DNA from: Synechococcus sp. CS-1325
GTDB lineage: Bacteria; Cyanobacteriota; Cyanobacteriia; PCC-6307; Cyanobiaceae
NCBI GenBank assembly: GCA_025128135.1
Contig: JAHLYW010000003.1
Coordinates: 1-53,156 of the forward strand
Direction of reading: 5' to 3'
Length of the DNA: 53,156 bases
In this document: piece after piece, positions 9,255 through 20,453 of the stretch
Position numbering within the stretch: position 1 is the first letter of the stretch
How the letters are laid out: every line of letters begins with the position of its first letter
Program-made: the position numbers and the translations under genes
The notes under the pieces: generated by a model
The model's input: only the letters and a program-made list of their open reading frames with translations
Told to the model about the DNA's origin: nothing
Databases searched by the model: none

Positions 9255-10557
9255 ATTCGACCCCCGCCAGCGGCGGGCCAAACCCAGTCGGGCGATCCGC
9301 CGGCTGGTGATCTGGTATCGACGCAACGCCGCCGTCACCAGCCTGGTGGACACCGCCACCTCTTCAGCCAGCACCGCCGCTTCCGCCGCCGGCTCGATGG
9401 CCGGGAGCATGGCCTCCACCGCCGGCTCGGTGTTGCAGCCCCTGATGATCCAGCCGCTGCGACGGCTGCAGCAGGGAGGCGTGCCGATCGTGGCGCCGAT
9501 CCGCGATGCCGATCGTCGCTGGGTGGCGGTGGATGGCATGGGGGGTGACTACGCCCCGGGCCCCATCCTGGCCGGCTGCCTGGATGCGGTGCGGGTGCTG
9601 CCGCTGCGGATCCGCTTCGTCGCCGAGGCCGAGGCCGTCCGCCAGGCCGTGGCCGCGCTGAATCTGGACGATGAGCTCAACGAGGCCATCGCCGCCGGTC
9701 TGTTGCAGCTGATCGGCAGTGGCCCTTCGGTGGGAATGCACGAGGAAGCCACGGTGGTGCGCCGCAAGCGCGATGCCAGCATCAACCTGGCCATGGATCA
9801 GGTCAGGGAAGGGAAAGCCGTGGCGGTCTATTCCGCCGGCAATTCCGGAGCCGTGATGGCCGCGGCCATTTTCCGCCTGGGCCGCTTGAAAGGCATCGAG
9901 CGACCGGCGATCGGAGCCCTGTTCCCTACCAAGGATCCCGCTGAGCAGGTGCTGGTGCTGGACGTGGGGGCCAACATGGATTGCAAACCCAGTTACCTGC
10001 TTCAGTTCGCCCTGCTGGGCAGCATCTACAGCCGGGATGTGATGGGGGTGACCCGCCCGCGTATCGGCCTGCTGAACATCGGGGAGGAAGCCTGCAAGGG
10101 CAATGACCTCACGATCAAGACGTTTCCTCTGCTCCAGGGGGAGCCCAGGCTCCGTTTCGTCGGCAACTGCGAGGGCCGTGATGTGCTCTCGGGCCAGTTC
10201 GACGTGGTGGTCTGCGATGGCTACACCGGCAACGTGGTGCTCAAGTTCCTGGAATCGGTCGGCAGCGTGCTCCTCGATGTGCTGCGGGCCGAGTTGCCCC
10301 GCGGCCGCCGCGGCAAGGTGGGTTCCGCCTTCCTGCGCAGCAACCTGGTAAGGATCAAGAAGCGCCTTGACCACGCCGAGCACGGCGGCGCCCTGTTGCT
10401 TGGGGTGGATGGGATCTGCGTGATCGGCCACGGCAGCAGCAAGGCCCTCTCGGTCGTGAGTGCCCTGCGCCTGGCCCATCGGGCCGCCAGCCACGGCGTG
10501 ATGGACGATCTGCACCAGCTGAGCACCGAGGTGGAGGCGGCGCAGGCCTGTGGTTGA
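9235..10557 (+). CDS. plsX: Phosphate acyltransferase PlsX with N-terminal extension
   Basis: PlsX makes acyl-phosphate from acyl-ACP, the first step of phospholipid synthesis by the PlsX/PlsY route. The catalytic core begins near residue 96 (WVAVDGMGGDYAPGPILAG) and contains YSAGNSGAVMAAA and LDVGANMDC, both family hallmarks. The open frame reaches back to TTG 9235 inside rpaB, adding about 95 residues not found in typical PlsX: a basic stretch (RAIRRLVIWYRRN) and a Ser/Ala-rich low-complexity segment. A later GTG at 9307 is another possible start. It heads the plsX-fabH-fabD-plsC cluster, 12 bp before fabH. Confidence 0.9.
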   Translation: MAAKDSEFDPRQRRAKPSRAIRRLVIWYRRNAAVTSLVDTATSSASTAASAAGSMAGSMASTAGSVLQPLMIQPLRRLQQGGVPIVAPIRDADRRWVAVDGMGGDYAPGPILAGCLDAVRVLPLRIRFVAEAEAVRQAVAALNLDDELNEAIAAGLLQLIGSGPSVGMHEEATVVRRKRDASINLAMDQVREGKAVAVYSAGNSGAVMAAAIFRLGRLKGIERPAIGALFPTKDPAEQVLVLDVGANMDCKPSYLLQFALLGSIYSRDVMGVTRPRIGLLNIGEEACKGNDLTIKTFPLLQGEPRLRFVGNCEGRDVLSGQFDVVVCDGYTGNVVLKFLESVGSVLLDVLRAELPRGRRGKVGSAFLRSNLVRIKKRLDHAEHGGALLLGVDGICVIGHGSSKALSVVSALRLAHRAASHGVMDDLHQLSTEVEAAQACG

Positions 10558-10569
10558 CTGTGCCCAACG

Positions 10570-11610
10570 GTGGTCACGCAGGTGTCGCTCGGTCAGTTGG
10601 GCAGGGGGATGGCCCTGGTGGGATGCGGCAGTGAGCTGCCCCTTCTCAGCGTCAGCAATGAACAACTGAGCCAGCGGGTGGACACCAGCGACGCCTGGAT
10701 CCGCAGCCGCACCGGCATCGCCTCGCGTCGGGTCGCCGGCCCTGAGGAAACACTCACCACACTGGCGACCGGAGCCGCCCGCAAGGCCCTAGAGCACGCC
10801 GGCTGGAGTCCGGAGGATCTGGATCTGATCCTGCTGGCCACCTCCAGCCCCGATGACCTGTTCGGCACCGCCCCCCGCATCCAGGGAGCGCTGGGGGCCC
10901 ACCGGGCGGTGGCCTTCGATCTCACCGCCGCCTGCAGCGGCTTCCTGTTCGCCCTGATCACGGCCGGTCATTACATCCGCAGCGGCAGCATGCGGCGGGC
11001 CCTGGTGATCGGCGCCGATCAACTGAGCCGCTGGGTCGACTGGAACGACCGCGGCACCTGTGTGCTGTTCGGTGATGGGGCCGCCGCCGTGGCGATCGAG
11101 GCCTGTCCGGGCGAACGGGATGGACTGATGGGCTTCCGCATGCACTCCGATGGTCGCCGCGCCGCCTGCCTTTCCCTGGAGCAGAGCCTGGAACGTCAGC
11201 CCCTGGTGAACGGCCACTCCGCCCAGCGCGGGGGCTTCCTGCCCATCCACATGAACGGGCAGGAGGTTTACAAATTCGCCGTGCGGGAGGTTCCTTCCGT
11301 GCTGGAGGCGTTGCTGGAAGACACCGCCACCAAGGCCGACCAGATCGACTGGTTGCTCCTGCATCAGGCCAACCAGCGCATCCTCGATGCCGTGGCCACA
11401 CGCCTCGATATTCCCGCCGAACGGGTGCTCAGCAACCTGGCCCGTTATGGCAACACCTCAGCGGCCACGATCCCGCTGATGCTGGATGAAGCCGTCCGGG
11501 ACGGCCGCATCCGCCCGGGTCAGCTGATCGCCACCAGTGGCTTCGGCGCCGGTCTGAGCTGGGGGGCCGCCCTGCTGCGCTGGCAGGGGCCGATGGCGGC
11601 CAGCACCTAA
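10570..11610 (+). CDS. fabH: 3-oxoacyl-ACP synthase III
   Basis: FabH starts fatty-acid synthesis by condensing acetyl-CoA with malonyl-ACP. The catalytic cysteine is C122 in DLTAACSGFLF, the histidine is in LLHQANQRI, and the asparagine is in RYGNTSAA, so the triad is complete. The GTG at 10570 gives 346 residues. The ATG at 10609 (MALVGCGSELP) gives 333 and matches the family's usual N-terminus, so the true start may be there. It lies between plsX and fabD in a same-direction lipid cluster. Confidence 0.95.
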   Translation: MVTQVSLGQLGRGMALVGCGSELPLLSVSNEQLSQRVDTSDAWIRSRTGIASRRVAGPEETLTTLATGAARKALEHAGWSPEDLDLILLATSSPDDLFGTAPRIQGALGAHRAVAFDLTAACSGFLFALITAGHYIRSGSMRRALVIGADQLSRWVDWNDRGTCVLFGDGAAAVAIEACPGERDGLMGFRMHSDGRRAACLSLEQSLERQPLVNGHSAQRGGFLPIHMNGQEVYKFAVREVPSVLEALLEDTATKADQIDWLLLHQANQRILDAVATRLDIPAERVLSNLARYGNTSAATIPLMLDEAVRDGRIRPGQLIATSGFGAGLSWGAALLRWQGPMAAST

Positions 11611-11638
11611 TCTCCTGCCGGCTCACGAAAACGTCACC

Positions 11639-12538
11639 ATGGGGATTGCCTGGGTTTTTCCCGGCCAGGGATCACAGAAACTCGGCATGGCCGAGGGACT
11701 TCTGAATCTCCCCGATGCCAGGCGGCGTTTTGACGAAGCCTCACAGCGGCTGGGCCGCGATCTGCTGGGGATCTGCGCCGGATCCGGCCAGCATCCAGTC
11801 GGGGATCCCAGTGATCTCAACGACACCCGCAACACCCAGCCAGCCCTGTTCGTGGTTGAAAGCCTGCTGGTGGATGGCCTCAAGGCCCAGGGGCGCACAG
11901 CCCAGCTCGTGGCCGGCCACAGCCTGGGGGAACTGGTGGCTCTCTATGCGGCCGATGTGTTCGACTTCGCCACCGGTCTGCAGCTGATCCAACGACGCAG
12001 TGAACTGATGGCAGCGGCCGGGGGTGGAGCGATGACCGCCGTGATCGGCTTCGATCGAGACGAACTGGAGAAGCTGGTGGCGGCCGTCGAGGGGGTGGTG
12101 ATCGCCAACGACAACAGCCGCTCCCAGGTGGTGCTCTCCGGTCAGCCGGCGGCGGTGGCCGAAGTGATCAGCGCCCTGCACTGCAAGCGGGCCGTTCCCC
12201 TCGCCGTTTCGGGGGCGTTCCATTCACCCTGGATGCAGGAGGCGGCCACCGCCTTCGCAGCGGTACTGGAGCCGATTGCCTTCGCAAACGCCACCATTCC
12301 TGTGCTCAGCAATGCCGATCCCAGGCCCGAAACCGCCGGCGAGGTTCTCAAGGCCAGGCTTGCCCGGCAGATGGTGAGCGGCGTGCGTTGGCGCGACACC
12401 ATGGCCCAGTTCCCGATCCAGCAGATCGACACCGTGGTGGAGATCGGGCCCGGCAACGTGCTCAGTGGTCTGATCAAGCGGGACCTCGACGCGATCGTCA
12501 CGGCGCGGATCGCCAGTGCCGAGGATCTGGGATCTTGA
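11639..12538 (+). CDS. fabD: Malonyl-CoA:ACP transacylase
   Basis: A 299-residue transferase that loads malonyl onto ACP for elongation. It opens MGIAWVFPGQGSQKLGMAEG (the GQGSQ oxyanion motif), and the nucleophile is Ser95 in VAGHSLGEL. The histidine lies in GAFHSPWM, and the substrate-binding stretch SNADPRP is present. The ATG at 11639 follows fabH by 28 bp. The TGA stop overlaps the TTG start of plsC (TTGA), implying coupled translation of the two lipid genes. Confidence 0.96.
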   Translation: MGIAWVFPGQGSQKLGMAEGLLNLPDARRRFDEASQRLGRDLLGICAGSGQHPVGDPSDLNDTRNTQPALFVVESLLVDGLKAQGRTAQLVAGHSLGELVALYAADVFDFATGLQLIQRRSELMAAAGGGAMTAVIGFDRDELEKLVAAVEGVVIANDNSRSQVVLSGQPAAVAEVISALHCKRAVPLAVSGAFHSPWMQEAATAFAAVLEPIAFANATIPVLSNADPRPETAGEVLKARLARQMVSGVRWRDTMAQFPIQQIDTVVEIGPGNVLSGLIKRDLDAIVTARIASAEDLGS

Positions 12539-13263
12539 GTGGTCCCGCCTCGCCGGATGGGAATCCTCTGCCGCCAGCCCTGCTGACGCCCCGGCCCAGC
12601 TTCACCTACCGACTGGTCAGCTATCTGCTGGTCTTTCCGATCTACCGACTGCTTTTCCGTGGTCGAACCGCCAGCAACGCCCAGGTGCCGATGGAGGGGG
12701 CGCTGGTGGTGGTGGCCAACCATGGCTCCCATCTGGATCCGCCCCTGCTGGGCCATGCCCTGGGTCGTCCGGTGGCCTTCATGGCCAAGGCGGAGCTGTT
12801 TCGGGTTCCGCTGCTGGGCGCGATCATCCGGGCGTGCGGGGCTTACCCGGTTGCCCGCGGCGCCAGCGACCGTGAGGCCATCCGCGTCGCCATGGCCCGC
12901 CTGGCCGAAGGCTGGGCCACAGGCGTGTTCCTTGATGGCACCCGCCAGGGGGATGGCCGGGTGAACGATCCCCAGCAGGGAGCCGCCTTTCTGGCAGCCA
13001 GGGCGGGGATCCCCCTGCTGCCGGTCGCGATCGTCAACAGCCACCGGGCACTCGGCACCGGTCGGCTCTGGCCGCGGCTGGTGCCGATTCACATCCGCAT
13101 CGGCCAGCCGATTCCACCGCCGGCTTCGCGGCGCCGCAGCGATCTGGAGGCCACCACCCTCGCCTGCCAGGCACAGATCAACGGGTTGCTGGACCAGGGT
13201 CTGCTGCCACCGGGCAAGGTCATTTCCCTGCTACCGCCCACTGGGCCGGATCACGGCCGCTGA
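12535..13263 (+). CDS. plsC: 1-acyl-glycerol-3-phosphate acyltransferase
   Basis: A 242-residue membrane-associated acyltransferase that makes phosphatidic acid. The HX4D motif is NHGSHLDPP, the glycerophosphate-binding block is FLDGTRQGDG in place of the common FPEGTRS, and a hydrophobic N-terminal stretch (LVSYLLVFPIYRLLF) anchors it. TTG 12535 overlapping the fabD stop is the best start; the longer frame upstream simply reads through fabD. The 3' end overlaps the convergent DUF218 gene by 44 bp. With PlsX upstream, the window holds two of the three steps to phosphatidic acid; plsY is not here. Confidence 0.92.
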   Translation: MSGPASPDGNPLPPALLTPRPSFTYRLVSYLLVFPIYRLLFRGRTASNAQVPMEGALVVVANHGSHLDPPLLGHALGRPVAFMAKAELFRVPLLGAIIRACGAYPVARGASDREAIRVAMARLAEGWATGVFLDGTRQGDGRVNDPQQGAAFLAARAGIPLLPVAIVNSHRALGTGRLWPRLVPIHIRIGQPIPPPASRRRSDLEATTLACQAQINGLLDQGLLPPGKVISLLPPTGPDHGR

Positions 13264-13792
13264 TCACCCAGACCAACGCCCTGAAGCCATCACGCCAGAC
13301 CTTGCTGCGGCGTTCCGGCAGGCAGCGGGGCCCACAGGGCACGGTCACCGGGGTCAGCTGGATGCCCCGACTGCCGGCGATGATGCGGCCCACCAGCAGG
13401 GCTCTCTCCATGTGGTCGCTGCTGGTGACCAGCAGAACGTGGCGGATGCCGGAGCCTTTCAGATCGTCCACCACCGTGGTGAAGTTGGTGACGGTGTCGC
13501 GGGCCCGGTAATCGAGCTGGTACTGGTGGGGGCCGAGCCCCTCCTGGTGGAACAACCACTGGGCGTACTCCGGATTGCTGCCACCACTCACCACCACAGG
13601 CAACCGATAGCGCTGAGCCAACTGGCCTGCCCGTCGTTCCCTGGCCACATCGCCGCCCAGCACCAGGATCAGCTGGGGTTGTGCAGCCGGCGAAAGAGCG
13701 AACGAGGGAACCGGCAGCGGTCCGGGCCTCGTCAACCGGACCAGCCCGACCAGGGCCAGTCCGAGCAGGGCCCAGGGGAGGAGTCGCCGCAT
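13220..13792 (-). CDS. YdcF/DUF218-family membrane-anchored protein
   Basis: A 190-residue protein with one N-terminal membrane anchor (about 5-21, LPWALLGLALVGLVRL). The DUF218 fold follows, with LILVLGGD near 45, VVVSGGSNPEYA, and VLLVTSSDHMERA near 125. The enzymatic role of this family is unclear; members are linked to envelope or vesicle functions. The ATG shares one base with the tsaB stop (TGATG), so it is the last gene of a ycf34-tsaB-DUF218 operon. Its tail overlaps plsC on the opposite strand by 44 bp. Confidence 0.85.
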   Translation of the reverse strand: MRRLLPWALLGLALVGLVRLTRPGPLPVPSFALSPAAQPQLILVLGGDVARERRAGQLAQRYRLPVVVSGGSNPEYAQWLFHQEGLGPHQYQLDYRARDTVTNFTTVVDDLKGSGIRHVLLVTSSDHMERALLVGRIIAGSRGIQLTPVTVPCGPRCLPERRSKVWRDGFRALVWVISGRDPAQWAVAGK

Positions 13793-14427
13793 CAGGCGGG
13801 CAGCACAGGGCTGGTGGGATAGATCGGCAGAACGGGCTGCCAGGGTGCCGGCCGGCCGGCCGCCGCCGCGGCCTGACTCAGCAGCAGCAACTGGCTCAGA
13901 TCGGCGGCTGGGTCGAGCCTGGCCTCGAAGCAGGGAGCCCCCGAGAGGGCGCTCAAGGACGGGAACAGCCGTGGCAGCTCCATCTCCGCCAGCCCGCCCA
14001 GCGCCGCTGAATCCGCCTGGTAGCGGCCCGCCACCACGCCTCGACGCGGCAGCACCTGGGTCACCCAGAAAGGGCTGTGCCGGCTGCCGCTCTCCCCAGC
14101 CAGCCAGAGGCAGCGGGCGCACAACAGGAAGCTGCTGAACCCATCGAGGGGGCAGCCGAGCTGCTGGGCGAGGGTGCGGGCCAGCACCACGCTGAGCCGG
14201 GTTCCCGTGAAGCCCCCGGGTCCGGTGGCCACCGCCAGGCGGCCCAGTTCGCTCCAGCGGCTGGCGGGAAGCTGCCTCTCCACGCAGACCAGCAGTTCGT
14301 TCCCCAGGCTGCGGCCGAGGGGATGGGAGGCCACGGTCGCCAGGCCGCCACCGAGGGGCTGGAGGCCCACTGCGAGGGTGTCGGTGCTGCTGTGCAGGGC
14401 CAGCAACAGGGGGATCCGCTCGCTCAT
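13792..14427 (-). CDS. tsaB: tRNA t6A synthesis protein TsaB
   Basis: A 211-residue TsaB/YeaZ homologue, a partner of TsaD in making N6-threonylcarbamoyladenosine at position 37 of ANN-decoding tRNAs. The ASKHA-type start ALHSSTDTLAVGL and the TGPGGFTGTRLSV motif identify it. The start at 14427 is chosen over an upstream ATG because it gives the family N-terminus and overlaps the ycf34 stop by 4 bp (ATGA). The C-terminus is alanine-rich and diverged, as is usual. It sits between ycf34 and the DUF218 gene in one operon. Confidence 0.9.
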   Translation of the reverse strand: MSERIPLLLALHSSTDTLAVGLQPLGGGLATVASHPLGRSLGNELLVCVERQLPASRWSELGRLAVATGPGGFTGTRLSVVLARTLAQQLGCPLDGFSSFLLCARCLWLAGESGSRHSPFWVTQVLPRRGVVAGRYQADSAALGGLAEMELPRLFPSLSALSGAPCFEARLDPAADLSQLLLLSQAAAAAGRPAPWQPVLPIYPTSPVLPA

Positions 14428-14675
14428 CCGGGTTGGGGCTCCCCGGGCCTGAGCCGAAGCCAGCGGCCTGGATCGGCCTGGTAGCTCCGGCAGGCCCGCA
14501 CGTCCCACTCCACCCCCACCTTGGCGTCTGGCAGATCGATCACCTGCACGTGGATGCGCGGCTCGAGCGGCTGAAAATCAGGGCTGGCGCTCAGGTGGCA
14601 GACACCATGCTGCCGCTCCACCGCGTGATAGGCCTGGCAGCGCTCGACCCAGTGACAGTCCACGCAGATGCACAT
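14424..14675 (-). CDS. ycf34: Ycf34 family iron-sulfur-type protein
   Basis: An 83-residue protein beginning MCICVDCHWVERCQAYHAVE. The clustered cysteines (positions 2, 4, 7, 13 and a later Cys in HGVCHL) are the Ycf34 hallmark; Ycf34 in a model cyanobacterium binds an iron-sulfur cluster and affects photosynthetic electron transport. The start at 14675 lies 76 bp from the divergent cca start. The stop overlaps tsaB (ATGA). The short length and conserved N-terminus make the call firm, while the precise role is not settled. Confidence 0.9.
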   Translation of the reverse strand: MCICVDCHWVERCQAYHAVERQHGVCHLSASPDFQPLEPRIHVQVIDLPDAKVGVEWDVRACRSYQADPGRWLRLRPGEPQPG

Positions 14676-14751
14676 CCCCCGGCGGGCCACGGACCCCACC
14701 ATTCTGGGGTGGAGCGACCAGGGCTCCGCTGGGCTGGCCGAGGCGGCCGCC

Positions 14752-15993
14752 ATGCTGCGCCGGGCCCTGCGGATCGAGGCCTGGCCCCTGCCCCTGGCGG
14801 AGCTCCCCGCCGGCGCGGCGCTGGTGGGCGGCGCCGTGCGGGATGGACTGCTGCAGCGCCTGGGGGCCAGACCCGATCTCGACTTGGTGGTTCCAGGCGA
14901 TGCGATCAGCCTCTGCCGGGAACTCAGCCGCCGCCACGGCGGCAGTGCCGTGGTTCTGGACGGCAAGCGCTCGATCGCCCGCCTGGTGCTGAAGGGCTGG
15001 TGCCTGGATCTGGCTCGCCAGGTGGGCAGCAGCCTGGAGGAGGACCTCTGGCGGCGCGATTTCCGCCTCAACGCCCTCGCTCTGCCCCTGGGCTCCCAGG
15101 CCCCCCTGCTCGATCCCACCGGAGGCCTGCGGGATCTGGCACTGGCGCGGATCGTGGCGGTGCGGGAAGCCAACCTGCTCGACGATCCACTGCGGCTCCT
15201 GCGCGGCATCCGACTCGCCGCCGAGCTTGGTTTCGAGCTCGGCGAGCAGACGGGTGAGTGGATCCGGGCGCATCACCGCCAGATCACCGAGGTTGCACCG
15301 GAGCGGGTGCTGGTGGAGCTGGAAAAACTGGCCGCCTGCCCGGCAGGCCAGCGGGGTCTTGCCGTCGCCTTTGAATCCCGCTTGCTGGACCCATGGCTGA
15401 GCGGTCCAGGTCTCCTTGCCCCTCACCAGGCGGAGCCGAACCGGGCGGCCCAGCTGCTCAGCCTGCAGAGGCTCGATGCCGAGCAAACCGGCCGCCTGGG
15501 CCTCAGCCCGTCTGAAGCCGTCGCCGCCCTGGGGCTGGCCCGTCTGGCGGTGCTCTTCGACGCCGACGGCCTGGAGCGACTCCGCGCCAGCCGCCAGCTC
15601 CAACGGCGCTGCGGGCAGTTGCACCATTGGTGGAATCAGCTGCTCGCCCAGGGCCCCGGCGGGGTCGAGGGGCAACTGCAGACGTTGACGGAGACGCAGC
15701 GCCTGAGCCTCCACCAGCAACTGGCCGAGGATCTGCCTTCCCTCCTGCTGTTCTTCCCTCCGGCGGTGGCTCTGGCCTGGATGGAGCGCTGGCGCAACCC
15801 CGACGACCCCCTGTTCCATCCCCGCTCCCCCGTGGATGGCTGGACACTGCAGCAGACCCTCGGGCTGGGGCCCTCACGCCAGCTGGGCCAGCTGCTCGCC
15901 CACCTGAGCGCGGAGCTGGCCTTCGGCAGGATCAACAAACCTGAAGAAGCCTTGAAGGCTGCACGAATCTGGCTGGTGAGCAGGGGGCTGTGA
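14752..15993 (+). CDS. cca: CCA-adding tRNA nucleotidyltransferase
   Basis: A class II enzyme of about 413 residues. It has GGAVRDGLL, the metal-binding DxD in RPDLDLVV, the template region in RRDFRLNALAL, and the following RLLRGIRLAAELGF helix, all in order in the first half. It restores the 3' CCA of tRNAs, which the tRNA-Asn gene in this window does not encode. The ATG at 14752 is preferred over 14668, which would overlap the divergent ycf34 start. An unusually long tail (about 200 residues) follows the catalytic half and has no motif I recognise. Confidence 0.9.
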   Translation: MLRRALRIEAWPLPLAELPAGAALVGGAVRDGLLQRLGARPDLDLVVPGDAISLCRELSRRHGGSAVVLDGKRSIARLVLKGWCLDLARQVGSSLEEDLWRRDFRLNALALPLGSQAPLLDPTGGLRDLALARIVAVREANLLDDPLRLLRGIRLAAELGFELGEQTGEWIRAHHRQITEVAPERVLVELEKLAACPAGQRGLAVAFESRLLDPWLSGPGLLAPHQAEPNRAAQLLSLQRLDAEQTGRLGLSPSEAVAALGLARLAVLFDADGLERLRASRQLQRRCGQLHHWWNQLLAQGPGGVEGQLQTLTETQRLSLHQQLAEDLPSLLLFFPPAVALAWMERWRNPDDPLFHPRSPVDGWTLQQTLGLGPSRQLGQLLAHLSAELAFGRINKPEEALKAARIWLVSRGL

Positions 15994-16097
15994 TTTACAT
16001 TGAGCTGCATAGGCACGATCAGCTGCCTGCTTAGTGCCCGGCAGGTGTCGGTTAGTCATCAGACTTTCATCCATGGATCCAGCGGCCATCGTCATCG

Positions 16098-16175
16098 GCG
16101 ATCTGGCTTTGTGATCCGTCTTTTTGATCCGGCGACGTGATCCAGCTTCGTGATCCAGCCCGTCGATCGATTGAC
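16098..16175. repeat. 13-bp-period repeat array upstream of the RRM gene
   Basis: Six consecutive 13-bp units start at 16098, 16111, 16124, 16137, 16150 and 16163. The best-conserved part is GTGATCC at 16111, 16137 and 16150, with TTGATCC at 16124 and GCGATCT at 16098; the last unit (TCGATCG) is decayed. The array ends 43 bp before the RRM start codon, so it lies in the promoter or 5' leader. Leaders of cyanobacterial rbp genes often carry cold- or autoregulatory elements, so an RNA or protein-binding role is possible; slippage is the null explanation. Confidence 0.8.
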
Positions 16176-16218
16176 CAGCGCCCTCGAGCCAGTTTTTCCA
16201 ATTTCTCCCCCCCTCCCC

Positions 16219-16647
16219 ATGAGTGTTCGTCTGTACGTCGGCAACCTGCCGCAGAGTTTTGATGCCAAAGAGCTGGACGCTCTGTTCACGGCGATCGGTG
16301 AAGGCGTGCGATTCAAAACGGTTCAAGACCGTGAAACGGGCGCCTGCCGTGGCTTCGGCTTTGCCAACGTCGACGACGAAAAGCTCGCTGACGCTGTGAT
16401 CGAACAGCTCAACGGCCTCGCCTTCGGAGGTAACACCCTTCGCATCGAACGATCCGAGCGCAAGGAAACCCGCACCACCCCCACCGGCAGCGACCGTCGT
16501 CCGGCCGGTGCACCGGCGGCGGCCCGCAAGTCCACCAACAAGGTGGTCCACAGCGACACAATCACCGAAGGCGCTCCTGATCCCCGCTGGGCCGGTGAAC
16601 TGGCCAAACTCAAGGCTCTGCTCGCCAACCAGACCGCAACCGTCTGA
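16219..16647 (+). CDS. RRM-domain RNA-binding protein (Rbp type)
   Basis: A 142-residue protein with one RNA-recognition motif (about 1-80). RNP2 is LYVGNL and RNP1 is RGFGFANV. A basic, Thr/Arg/Ala-rich linker follows, then a C-terminal stretch WAGELAKLKALLANQT. Cyanobacterial Rbp proteins are cold-responsive and have been linked to mRNA localisation at thylakoids. ATG 16219 gives MSVRLYVGNL, the normal family start; the upstream in-frame ATG lies inside the 13-bp repeat array. The C-terminal helix is longer than the glycine-rich tail usual in cold-shock Rbp proteins. Confidence 0.93.
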   Translation: MSVRLYVGNLPQSFDAKELDALFTAIGEGVRFKTVQDRETGACRGFGFANVDDEKLADAVIEQLNGLAFGGNTLRIERSERKETRTTPTGSDRRPAGAPAAARKSTNKVVHSDTITEGAPDPRWAGELAKLKALLANQTATV

Positions 16648-16680
16648 TCCGGCGGCAGACAGCAGCCAACCAACGATCGC

Positions 16681-17666
16681 GTGGATGGGGAACAAGGGGT
16701 GAGTGCAGCTCTGCGGCCCATGGCTCCCCAGAGCCGGTTCTGGCCGTGGAATGGCCATTCCATCCACCTGCTGCAGGCCTGCCCTCCAGGCAACCCCACC
16801 GGGATTTCCACGGTGATCCTGGTCCACGGTTTCGGAGCCTGCTGCGGCCACTGGCGCCACAACCAACCGGCCCTGGCCGAGCACTTCAGGGTGTACGCCC
16901 TCGATCTGCTCGGCTTCGGCGCCAGCTCCAAACCCAGCTCCCGGTTGACCGGTGAGCCGGAGCGGCCCGGTTCGGTTCGTTACTGCTTCGACCTCTGGGC
17001 CACCCAGGTGGCTGATTTCGTCGAAAGCCTGGGGCCCCAGGAGCGGGATGGTCCGATCCAGCTGGTCGGCAATTCGATTGGTGGGCTCGTTGTTCTGCGG
17101 GCCAGCCAACTGCTTCTGGAGCGCGCTCTGGCGCCGGTTCAGGTGATTCTGATCGACTGTGCCCAGCGCACCCTCGATGAAAAGCGCCGGGCGGAACTGC
17201 CGCCGCTCGAGCGGCTGTTCCGCCCGCTTGTGAAGCAACTGGTGCGGCAGCGAAGCATCGTGGCCCCACTGTTCAAGGTCTTCGCCCGGCCCGGATTCAT
17301 CCGTCAGGTTCTGGCGAAGGCCTACCCCACCGGCGCCAACATCGACGCTGAGCTGGTGGCCATGCTCTACCGGCCCAGCACGGATCCAGGGGCCGCAGAA
17401 AGCTTTCGCGGCTTCATCAATCTGTTCGAGGATGTGCTGGCGACGGAGCTGTTGGCCGGACTCAGCCTGCCGGTCCGGATGATCTGGGGGGGGAAGGATC
17501 CATGGGAAAGTCCGGCGGAAGCCGAAAGCTGGCAGAGAACCTTCGCCTGCATCCTGGATTTGCGCATCCTGCCTGGCCTGGGCCATTGCCCCCAGGATGA
17601 GGCCCCCGATCTCGTCAATCCGATCCTGATCGACTGGCTTCAGCAAGCCGAAGCGGCCAGCGAGAA

Positions 17667-17670
<4 letters not shown>
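16681..17670 (+). CDS. Alpha/beta-fold hydrolase
   Basis: A protein of about 329 residues with the HGFG oxyanion region (LVHGFGACCGHWRHN), a nucleophile elbow GNSIGG with Ser132, and a late histidine in PGLGHCPQDE. The spacing fits the alpha/beta hydrolase fold with a cap inserted between about 145 and 245. Substrate is unknown; related cyanobacterial proteins are annotated only generically. The start may be GTG 16681, GTG 16699 or ATG 16720. It ends with a 4-bp convergent overlap with crtB. Confidence 0.85.
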
Positions 17671-19996
<2,326 letters not shown>

Positions 19997-20105
19997 TCAA
20001 AAACCAGGTCCAACCTTAAAAGGGTCAGGACAGCCAGCGCCGATCACCGGCTTCCTAAAGTCTTGGGGTGCGACCCGATCCGGCACGCCTGCCTCCCCAT
20101 CCACC

Positions 20106-20453
20106 ATGGCCGACGCTCTCCTGCTCAAGTCCACCACCCGGCATGTGCGGCTGTTCACCGCCCGGGTGGAAGACGATCAGCTCGTCGCGGATCCGTCCCA
20201 GCTGACCCTGGACCTTGATCCCGACAACGAGTTCCTCTGGCAGCCAGCCGTGCTTGAGACAGTGCGGCAACGCTTCCGCGACCTGGTGGACAGCTTCGCC
20301 GGAGCGGACCTCACCGAGTACAACCTGCGCCGGATCGGCTCGGAGCTGGAAGGCACGATCCGGCAGCTGCTGCAGGCCGGCGAACTCCGCTACAACCCGG
20401 ATGCCCGGGTGCTGAACTATTCAATGGGCCTGCCCCGCAGCCCTGAAGCCTGA
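20106..20453 (+). CDS. ndhM: NDH-1 subunit M
   Basis: A 115-residue protein, [20 protein letters not shown] to [11 protein letters not shown], matching the oxygenic-phototroph-specific NdhM subunit. It belongs to the peripheral arm region of the NDH-1 complex that runs cyclic electron flow and respiration. ATG 20106 is the family start. Its TGA overlaps the next gene's ATG by one base (TGATG). Other NDH genes lie further along (ndhF, ndhD, ndhA-I-G-E). Confidence 0.94.
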   Translation: MADALLLKSTTRHVRLFTARVEDDQLVADPSQLTLDLDPDNEFLWQPAVLETVRQRFRDLVDSFAGADLTEYNLRRIGSELEGTIRQLLQAGELRYNPDARVLNYSMGLPRSPEA

